64,000 nucleotides of DNA from Phialophora verrucosa (taxonomy: Eukaryota; Ascomycota; Eurotiomycetes; Chaetothyriales; Herpotrichiellaceae). The stretch is taken from positions 1,364,001 to 1,428,000 of the forward strand of contig MSED01000003.1 of the NCBI GenBank assembly GCA_002099365.1, given 5' to 3'. Positions 56,904 through 64,000 of this stretch are shown one piece after another. Numbering within the stretch: the first letter of the stretch is position 1; every line of letters begins with the position of its first letter. Below the pieces are notes generated by a model that was given only the letters and a program-made list of their open reading frames with translations, was not told the origin of the DNA and searched no databases. The position numbers were made by a program, and so were the translations under genes.

Positions 56904-57688
56904 GGCTCCCGAGCAAAATCTTCGGATAGGCTCAATTGCCTCTACCTAGCGGAATCATTTTACACGACAAGCCGATGTCTGGAGTCATGATATGCCTCAG
57001 TGCCCCGACAGCCATTCAATGCCATCAGAGTGCCCACCTCTTCTAAACAAGATTGGCAGTGGAGGGTACGGAGGCAGCCTGTACAATACTAAGCCAGCTC
57101 GCTCTCCTACAGCGGCTATATCTATGATCAATGCGGCGTCTTGACTGGTGGCCTAAGGGGAGCCACCGTCCCATAATGTCGGAAATATCCCAACTTCACC
57201 TGAAAGATACTCAGCCTATTCTGTTTTCTGAATTCGGGTGGTGTATATGCCTTTCAGGTGGTGGCGGACGCAGGTTGTATCCTTGCAATGCCGTACTTAT
57301 GCCGGACAATACACCGAGCTCCCGCCGCTCTTTGCCAAAAACTGGCATTGTATAAGCTTTAGGCAAGGGACAGCACATGGGTGCACAGGGTCTTATGCAG
57401 CCGTGGCGTCACCGAATTGTAGATCTGTTTGTTAGCAGTACAACGATGCTCCAGGATTGCGGGGATCCGGACGCTACGCTTCGACAGGAGCCTCATTTGG
57501 ATGGAGATTCGACGGGAATGTCACAACAATCTACAGCACGATTCCTGAATGTAACCTGCTCATGCATTCAAGTTACGCCGTGGGTGATTAAATGCCGGAC
57601 ATCAATTTACAAGGTCTTTCCGCTCCTGCAACCTGCTCTGCTTCTCACTCCTGCCCTTTGTTTGACCTGGACCGTGATTCAAGACACG
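56904..57688. other. Intergenic, promoter of the alpha-galactosidase gene
   Basis: No gene seen in these 785 bp. The alpha-galactosidase frame is open upstream of its ATG (from about 57377) without homology; the start at 57689 is preferred because a signal peptide follows directly. Confidence 0.5.
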
Positions 57689-59444
57689 ATGGAGTCCAGA
57701 TTCAAAGTTGCATCAACCATAGCCAAATGGCGGCTGGTTGCTCTGTTGCTTCAAACCGTCGGCGCAGCAAGCCTGAGTTACAATGAGCTAGCTCAGACGC
57801 CTCAGATGGGTTGGGTAAGAGATCCTGTGTCCGCGTGATATCATGCCCCCTGCTTCTGACCCCGGTCTCACGCTCTCTCCGCCTCTGTACGGCCCGACGT
57901 GGAACGAAATGTCTTTTGACGTACTCTAGGACACATACAATGCCTACGGCTTAGCCTATAACGAGAGCACCATACTCACTAATGCGGAGCGCCTCGTATC
58001 CCTTGGATTTCGCGACTTGGGCTACCGTGTGGTCATATTCGACGATGCGATGACGGAGCTCAAGCGTAGCTCCAACGGCACACTCGTTGCGAACGCAGCC
58101 AAATTTCCCTCTGGACTTCGAAATATAGCAAACCAACTGCACGGATACGGTCTGGACTTCGGCGTTTACAGCTCAGCGGGTAGATATACCTGTGGGGGCT
58201 ATCCTGGCAGTCTAGGATATGAGAGCCAAGATGCGGCATGGTGGGCGTCCATGGGGGCTGACTACTTGAAATACGACAATTGTTACAACGAAGGTCTGTC
58301 AGGCACTCCGAAGCTAAGTCAGGATCGGTACGCGGCTATGTCGAATGCGTTGAATAGCACTGGGAGGGACTTTGTGTACTCTCTGTGCAATTGGGGAGAC
58401 GATAAGCCCTGGTACGACTGCGATGCTCTCCTTTTATCTTTCACATCTTGGTGTACCACCGGTCCTAACGTGCTCCGACCAGGGAATGGGCAAGCACCAT
58501 TGCCAACAGTGCCCGCATCTCCGGAGACATCCAAGACAGCTTCAGTATGCCCACCACTTCCTGCCCCTGCGGTCCAGACGACTACTACTGTGAGATACCT
58601 GGTTACGGATGCTCTGTCATGAATATCCTCGGGAAGGCGTCATTCATTCGCAGCAAGAACCAAGCCGGGTATTACAATGACCTCGACATGCTGGAAGTTG
58701 GCAACGGAGGAATGACCTACGACGAATACAAAGTCCACTTCAGCATGTGGGCCGCCATTAAATCTCCGCTGATCATGTGAGTACTCTTCAGATCCTGAAT
58801 CAGGGCACCCTTTGAACCCAACACGCTCGCCTCGTCACAATACAGACCTCTGATACTGAAAGCAATGTAGGGGAAATAAATTGGACCAGTTGTCCCCAGA
58901 AGATTACGCAATATTGATGAACCCAGCGGTGTTGGCGATCAGCCAGGATCCGAGTGTGAGCGCGGTGTCGAGAACAATAAGACAACAAGTCAATGACAAG
59001 GATGAGTGGGGTCTAGGGGAGGTGCAAGTCTGGCAGGGCTCGCTCAGCGGTGGCGATCAAGTGGTTGCCTTTATCAACGCGGGCAACAACAGTCGGACCA
59101 TGAGTTACAGCCTGGTCGAAGTCTTCGGAGGGATCCGCACCAACGAAAACGCACAAAAGAGCTGGGACCTGTTCGATGTCTGGGGCAATCAAACCGTCAT
59201 GCCGAACAATGTGGCTGCCGCGGTCTTGAACGGGACGCTCGCCGTGGGCAATGCGACGGGGTACTACAATGCCAGTGAGACCAGCTGGGCGCTGGGTCTG
59301 AATCAGACCGATCCGCTCCTGATGGGCACGCCGGCCGGAAGTGTGCAAGGTGGAGGACTGCTGAGAGCGGAGGTCCCCAGGCATGGTATCCAGATGTGGA
59401 GGTTGAAGGAGGCTGGCGCGTCACGGAAGAGAGATGAGCTCTGA
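57689..59444 (+). CDS. GH27 alpha-galactosidase with C-terminal RDEL, four exons
   Basis: Hydrolyses terminal alpha-galactosyl residues with retention. Exons 57689-57814, 57930-58411, 58483-58776 and 58871-59444 give 491 residues. An N-terminal signal peptide (WRLVALLLQTVGAASLS) precedes TPQMGWDTYNAYGLAYNEST, the usual start of the family. GVYSSAGRYTCGGYPGSLGY, then GADYLKYDNCYNEG (nucleophile Asp), FVYSLCNWGDDKPWEWA, GYYNDLDMLEVGNGGMT (acid/base Asp), and MWAAIKSPLIMGNKLDQL follow; the C-terminal beta domain ends near ILRAEVPRHGIQMWRL-like sequence (LLRAEVPRHGIQMWRL). The protein ends SRKRDEL, similar to KDEL/HDEL retrieval signals, unusual for a secreted hydrolase. Several Asn-X-Ser/Thr sites are present. 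All three introns rebuild conserved motifs; intron 2 has a CCTAACG branch. Confidence 0.95.
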
Positions 59445-60018
59445 TACAGTATGTTCTTTTTGGCGGAGGAGACTACCTATCTTCTTGGACCTGGCGTGTG
59501 CGTAGGTAGGGCGTTTCGGAAGCTCGAGCACATCGAAGACGCAGTTCTCCCATCCATTTCTTTAGCACGCGGAAATCCGGTCGCGTCCCTTGTTCAAATT
59601 GATGGTTCTGGGGGGAGAGCAGTATCCGATAATAGAATGGAGGGTTGGAAACGGAGCGCGAAGACCAATTCCTGTGAATGAATTTCACAATATTATTAGA
59701 GACCGAAGCCGAAGCCCAAATCAACTCCATTCGCTATGCATGCGTTGGTGTAATCGTTCCTCATAACCTCCTCCTCCTTTCTGTGCATGTCGAGTACATA
59801 TCTACGCCACTAATCCCCTTGGTAGACACGGCTCCAGTGAACCACAGCTGGTTAGAGCATACAGTAGAAACACGCCCGCGAGCCATCCACGGTCCCAGCC
59901 AGCAGCAGTCAGTCAGTCAGGACCTTTGGTATCGTTTCGTGCCCGTTTCGTATCGCCGTTGAGATGTTCGCCGTTCCTTCCCCTCCCTTCGCGTCGCCAG
60001 CCACGCAAGTTCGTTCGT
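59445..60018. other. Intergenic between convergent alpha-galactosidase and nudC genes
   Basis: The 574 bp hold both 3' UTRs. No coding signal. Confidence 0.55.
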
Positions 60019-60890
60019 TCAGCCGATTTTGGCCTTTGAAAAGTCCATCTCCGGATGCTCACTCATGAACTTCTTGAGGATCTCGTCTTTCTTCTGGTCG
60101 TCGCTCGTCGGCTTGCCCATTGCCTTTTGGTTCTGGTCGTACATCATCCTATATTCGGCGTCAGTGTCGCCAGGTCACATACAGACAGGCTAGAGTATGC
60201 TCGTGCTCGTGCTCGTCCGCCCTCGATGCGGAGGAGCGCTCCCAAGGATTGGAGAAAACGGGTAGGGTAGGGTAGGGTAGGGTAGGGTAGGGCAGGGTAC
60301 ATACTTCTCCACCATGCCTCTCGTCTCGCCGTCCAACTCGCTCAGCTTGGAATTCTCAGGCACGATCTTGGTGGTGTCGATCTTGGGCGCCGACGTCACG
60401 ACGTGAGCCCACCAGTTGGAGCCGCGCGCCTTGGCCAGCGTGATGAGGATTTCCTTGCCGCCGTCGGATTTGGAGGACAGCACCCACGTCGAGTCGTCGA
60501 CTTGGATCGGGTGCGGGAAGTCGCCCTGCATAGGGAAGAGTTAGATCTCGAGTGCGAATGTGAATGCAAGTGCAAGTAGCCGGTTCCAGGCCTGGACGCA
60601 GCAGGTCCGCCCCGGCCGGGATCTTTTGTTTTCTCAGCGCCATTGTTCACACTTACATCGATGATGGCCTCCTGGCCTTTCACCCCGACTTTGATATGGT
60701 TCTTCTTCAGTTCGACGACCAGATCCCGGGCCTTTAGGTTTCCCGGTATGGGGACGCTGACTTCGGCCTCTTCGAGCGTTTGCGTCCATTTGTAGGGCAG
60801 GGTGGCTTGTTCGGCTTCTTCGCGCTTGCGGTCTTCGGTGTCCTTGCGGGCGCGTTCGGAGGGGGTCGGGGAGGGTGCGCGGTCGGCCAT
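60019..60890 (-). CDS. nudC: Nuclear movement protein NudC, three exons
   Basis: CS-domain co-chaperone of the dynein/LIS1 pathway, needed for nuclear migration in hyphae. Reverse-strand exons 60890-60657, 60525-60305 and 60148-60019 give 194 residues, as in Aspergillus NudC. An acidic/basic leader ([20 protein letters not shown]) precedes the CS domain: [80 protein letters not shown] and [17 protein letters not shown]. The C-terminal helix is diagnostic: [20 protein letters not shown], then [20 protein letters not shown]. Introns: GTAAGT...TATGCAG (131 nt) and GTATGT...ATATAG (156 nt). The second contains a run of GGGTA units on the plus strand. Confidence 0.96.
60260..60299. repeat. GGGTA pentanucleotide repeat (eight units) within nudC intron 2
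   Basis: Seven GGGTA and one GGGCA unit in a row on the plus strand. The transcript carries the C-rich complement. Runs of three G spaced by two bases are suitable for G-quadruplex formation on the plus strand. Confidence 0.95.
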
Positions 60891-61350
60891 GGTGGTTTCA
60901 GGACTTACTATGTACGAGTACTTGTACGCGGGAGGGGGAGGGTGAGTTATGGACTGTGGTGAATTGAGTTGTGTCGCTAAGAGCCGCAGGAATGGCACCA
61001 TGCGTTCATGCTTCTAGAAATTACGGCGGAGCCTCGTGCGGGGGAGTGACAAGGCTGAGCATTTGGGACTGACAATGTGACAATGCACCACCATTGGAGC
61101 AATCGCGGCACACGGCCAGAAAGTAGCGGAGATGGGGTTGAAAGGGCACAAGGGCAGAAGTTTGGCGGGTGATGGAATTAATCTGCATTATCTCTGACGC
61201 TACCCGTACAGCCACAGTAGCGATGGTATATACGAGTAGAAGACATCACCATGTCATGCCAACACTGCACATGGTTCAACGAAGGACGCTGTCATCAGAC
61301 GCTTGCTCTATCGCGGCGAAGAACGAATGAAACTCGTCAAAAGTGACCGA
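60891..61350. promoter_or_regulatory. Promoter of nudC and 3' flank of the membrane-protein gene
   Basis: 460 bp, both genes on the reverse strand. A TACGAGTA octamer lies at 60913-60920, just upstream of the nudC start. Confidence 0.5.
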
Positions 61351-62751
61351 TTAAAAACGGCTCTTCCCTGTCCTTGCATATCCCTCAGGGATCTTCGGCA
61401 CAGCCGGCGTATCGCTCATAGGATCCGGAAATCCTGCCTCGTGCAACATTTCCGTAAAGGTAGTGTTGGGTCGGCTGACTTCTGCTCGCTTTGTGGGATT
61501 GAAGCCACCGTCATACCGTGCAGGCGTCAGTGTCGGTCCGTCGGTCTCCGCCGACACCTCGGAGAAGACGCTGACTCCTCGCTCGTTTCGGAGTGTAGCA
61601 CTCATTCTGTTGGGATTAGTGGAGGTATTATTGTTAGGAGGGGTCTGGAACGGACTGCCCATGTTGTTGTTCTGGAACGGTAGTCGCTTAGTAGCCATGC
61701 CTCTCAGAGGCGCGATATGCGCAGGGTTGGGCGGTCGAACCGTTCCGCTAGGTGGAGAGTAGACTTTGATGCTTTCCGTGTCTGATTCAAGCGGAAGTCT
61801 TCGGTCCGGCGTCACAGGGACACCAGGAGGTGCAACTGGGACATTGTTCGGAATCGGCGGTGTGGGCATCTTCCAATTGTTGACGTACTGGACACTGTTG
61901 CGGTTGCTCTGGGTTGAAAACATCGACTTGGCTCGGTCGGTGGTCTTGCGCAGGAAGTCTGTTCGTAACCCGCCGCCACCACCTGCCATTGGAATGGGAT
62001 CTGAGATAGTTGGCTTGTAGGAGATGGAAGACCCGGTGGAGCTTCGAGAGCTGGGCTTGCGGTGTCGTCCACTGCAGATGACCCAGCCAAGCATCAGAAA
62101 GGCCCCGACGAACATGCCAGGAAACAGGCCTGCCAAGAACACGCCAATCGGGAATTTGTTGCATTGCGGCTTGGCTTGAGCGGCTGAGACACTAACTGCA
62201 CTTGAGGTGGAAGTCGAACTGGTTGTCGAACCAGTCGGAGTGGCTGTTTTCGTCGCAGATGAGGTGGTTGTTGAGGAGCTCGACGTATTGCCAGATGAGG
62301 CCTCCGTCTTTCCCACGATGCTCGTGCTCTTGATGATGGCGCAGACTGAGTTTCCGGCCCCATCCGTGACGCAGTTGTATCCGAACGGACAACACCTGGT
62401 CCCACATGTTGGCAATTTATCACCCAATCTTGTCGTAAAAATCCCGGCCGTCGGATTCGATGTAGCATTCTGCGACGCAATATCGCATGAGATCGTTTGG
62501 ATATTGTCGCACGAGCTTGATTCGGGGCAGCAGAGGGCCGATGATGAGGTATCCAGAGATACGCAGTTGCTGCCGGTCGGGCAAGTAAAGCTACTAGGTA
62601 ACTTCGGATCGACTGCAGAGCAGGAGTTGTCTTCTCTCCGTAATAGACCCGGTAACCGTGGAGGTAATGTGCTGTCAAAAGCGGATGCGGTTGAGATGAT
62701 TGCTGTAGCAATCAGGACCGTAGCCACTGTACAAGGGCTTGAAATATGCAT
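61351..62751 (-). CDS. Cysteine-rich, Ser/Thr-stalk single-pass membrane protein
   Basis: Intronless, 466 residues from the ATG at 62751 (chosen because MHISSPCTVATVLIATAIIS is a good signal peptide; the frame is open 29 codons further). The ectodomain has paired Cys motifs: SCSAVDPKLPSSFTCPTGSN, SALCCPESSSCDN, ISCDIAS, LPTCGTRCCPFGYNCVTDG, SVCAI. A stalk of nearly pure Ser/Thr follows (likely O-mannosylated), then one helix IGVFLAGLFPGMFVGAFLML and a basic stop. The cytoplasmic tail is long (about 240 residues), Pro/Asn-rich, with possible phosphorylation sites. Overall architecture resembles fungal wall-stress sensors, but the Cys pattern is not a WSC domain. Function unknown; a surface sensor or adhesin-like role is only an inference. 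Confidence 0.78.
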   Translation of the reverse strand: MHISSPCTVATVLIATAIISTASAFDSTLPPRLPGLLRREDNSCSAVDPKLPSSFTCPTGSNCVSLDTSSSALCCPESSSCDNIQTISCDIASQNATSNPTAGIFTTRLGDKLPTCGTRCCPFGYNCVTDGAGNSVCAIIKSTSIVGKTEASSGNTSSSSTTTSSATKTATPTGSTTSSTSTSSAVSVSAAQAKPQCNKFPIGVFLAGLFPGMFVGAFLMLGWVICSGRHRKPSSRSSTGSSISYKPTISDPIPMAGGGGGLRTDFLRKTTDRAKSMFSTQSNRNSVQYVNNWKMPTPPIPNNVPVAPPGVPVTPDRRLPLESDTESIKVYSPPSGTVRPPNPAHIAPLRGMATKRLPFQNNNMGSPFQTPPNNNTSTNPNRMSATLRNERGVSVFSEVSAETDGPTLTPARYDGGFNPTKRAEVSRPNTTFTEMLHEAGFPDPMSDTPAVPKIPEGYARTGKSRF

Positions 62752-63575
62752 GTTGGAGTGAGATGTGCAGGGTTTGATACCCGGAAAAAGAGCAAATAAG
62801 CAAGCAAACGGGCATATGCAAGAGGTCTTCGTGGCCAAAGGTCACCGGATATAAAGAAATATAGTCACCAGGACTAAACGGTCACCAAGAGGCCCCAAGA
62901 ATAGGTGTCGTAGATGAAGAATGGAGAAACAAACAGCTTTGAGAGTAGAGTCGATGGGCGAGTGACAAAGAGAAAGGAAAGTACTCACCCATTACAAGAC
63001 CTACAAAGAGAGAGGCCGATTATAGAACAAAAGCGAAAGCAGAAGGGCCAGAAGCTGATCGTGTGCACATCCATCAGGCAGCGAACTGCAGGCGAAGAGT
63101 TCTGGCCCTTGGATGTCCATAGGATTTCGTGGTGCTATGAATATGCAGTCTGTACGAAGAGTGCTCGGGAGAAGCTTCGAGGAGAGCCAGTGGCTTGCCG
63201 CGTATGGAGATCATGCGCAACCATGAGCCGCATTGTAGGGCGCGACAGCGCGCGGAAAGATCTGATCGAGATGAAACGATAGGTTGTCAACATCTGAAAA
63301 CGAAAGTCAAACGCGGTGAGATGGTGTCTGGGAAGACCAAAAAGCCTGGACCTGGAGGTGGCGTCCGAGTTTCAGACACGAGGCTCAGCAAAACGAAGGA
63401 GCTCGCTGATTGGTGGGATGGCGTGAGCTTGCGGATTGGCCAGACGGGAGCCACTATTCCCTTTCCGACCACCGCAGCCGTTGTCTCGAGAAATTTGGCG
63501 CAGAGCATTTGAAAGTCGATTGATCTAGTTCCATCGGGCAGCAAGGCGAGGCTGCACTGTGACCGTCCTGTTTCA
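62752..63575. other. Divergent intergenic region between the membrane-protein gene and the mitoribosomal gene
   Basis: 824 bp, with ORFs up to 122 codons that show no recognisable domain. Both genes' promoters must lie here. Confidence 0.5.
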
Positions 63576-64000
63576 ATGATCACAAGACCTGCGACGAGGC
63601 CGCAGTCGCTGCTGCGTGCCTTCGTGAAACAAACGCAAAATGTACGTCCGAGAAACGTCCAACCGCATCTACTAGACACGCTGGGTGACTGACTTGTCTG
63701 TCCCAGAAACCCTCCTCCCCCTCCTTCACCCTAACACCCTTCCAACGACGATGTAAACACGGCGTCGCAATATGGCCGAATCAGGCACGACAAGCGTTGT
63801 TCGCCCGGCACGGCGTCCCCGGCTTCCTCAGCGCTGAAACCTACCAAGAAACCTATGTCCAGTACAGCCAACACCTGGCCGACCAGCTCAACGAGCTCAC
63901 GCTCGGAACTGTCGACGAGGACACGGGCACACACGCGCTGCACGTGAAATACGCGCACCGAGCGGACAAAGCGTATCTGTACAACATCTCCGCGATGCTC
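63576..64000 (+). CDS. Mitochondrial small-subunit ribosomal protein of the Fe/Mn-SOD-like family (mS42/mS43), 3' end cut by window edge
   Basis: Exon 1 63576-63641 encodes MITRPATRPQSLLRAFVKQT and two more residues, an Arg-rich mitochondrial presequence. Intron 63642-63706 (GTACGT...GTCCCAG, 65 nt, phase 0). Exon 2 runs from 63707 to the window end: FQRRCKHGVAIWPNQARQAL, then GVPGFLSAETYQETYVQYS, HLADQLNELTLGTVDEDTGT and ALHVKYAHRADKAYLYNISA. The segment GVPGFLS followed by a helix, LNELT and N-x-x-A matches the superoxide dismutase-like mitoribosomal proteins (yeast Mrp1 and Rsm26), which lost enzymatic metal ligands. A true SOD would have a His where Tyr/Gln occur here, but the decisive C-terminal metal motif lies outside the window. 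About 120 codons are seen. Confidence 0.85.

Noticed and set aside
1..64000. Biosynthetic gene cluster, transposon, CRISPR or viral insertion
   Set aside because: No polyketide or peptide synthase, terpene cyclase, transposase, reverse transcriptase, direct-repeat array or viral hallmark was seen; the genes are mainly unrelated housekeeping functions.

Overview
The window looks like nuclear DNA of a filamentous ascomycete (Pezizomycotina). Genes are interrupted by short GT-AG introns (about 48-156 nt) with CTAAC/CTGAC-like branch points. The proteins are fungal versions of eukaryotic housekeeping families, the base composition is balanced to GC-rich, and there are no operons. The exact class cannot be fixed from the sequence; Eurotiomycetes or Dothideomycetes would both fit. 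I reconstructed 19 genes, splicing the exons by hand from splice signals, reading phase and family motifs. No rRNA, tRNA, CRISPR array or intact transposon was recognised.

Layout. 0-4.2 kb: a class II DAHP synthase running off the left edge (-), a HYPK-like UBA protein (+) and an SMP-30/gluconolactonase protein (+). 4.2-16.2 kb: a bZIP transcription factor (9.4-11.3 kb) isolated between two gene-poor intervals of about 5 kb. 16.2-26.1 kb: an AT-hook plus EVE-domain protein, an aldehyde dehydrogenase, a small histone-fold protein and the elongation factor SPT5. 26-33.5 kb: a 3-beta-HSD/Erg26-like dehydrogenase and a conserved-looking unknown protein. 33.5-39.9 kb: a 6.4 kb gap containing a hairpin-bearing tandem repeat and a coding-like but stop-interrupted tract. 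39.9-50.6 kb: a cysteine-rich single-pass membrane protein, COQ10, the GPI transamidase subunit PIG-S/GPI17, a secreted amidase and a cytochrome b5-acyl-CoA dehydrogenase fusion. 53-64 kb: an F-box-like protein, MED8, COX10, a GH27 alpha-galactosidase, nudC, a second cysteine-rich single-pass membrane protein and a mitochondrial ribosomal protein of the SOD-like family running off the right edge.

How the genes relate. This is mostly a housekeeping segment, not a biosynthetic cluster. COQ10, COX10, the mitoribosomal protein and possibly the aldehyde dehydrogenase act in mitochondria. SPT5, MED8, the EVE protein and the histone-fold protein act in the nucleus. PIG-S, the two membrane proteins, the amidase and the alpha-galactosidase belong to the secretory pathway or cell surface. 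Several pairs share short divergent promoters (COQ10/PIG-S, MED8/COX10, DAHP synthase/HYPK), and the F-box gene and MED8 converge with 24 bp between their stop codons.

Most notable observations: three degenerate tandem units at 35.7-35.9 kb that keep a loop while their stems change on both sides; an EVE domain joined to AT-hooks; an alpha-galactosidase ending in RDEL; a probable GC-AG intron and a frame-broken signal peptide in the amidase gene; and a bZIP gene whose N-terminal coding sequence starts upstream of its first in-frame ATG.
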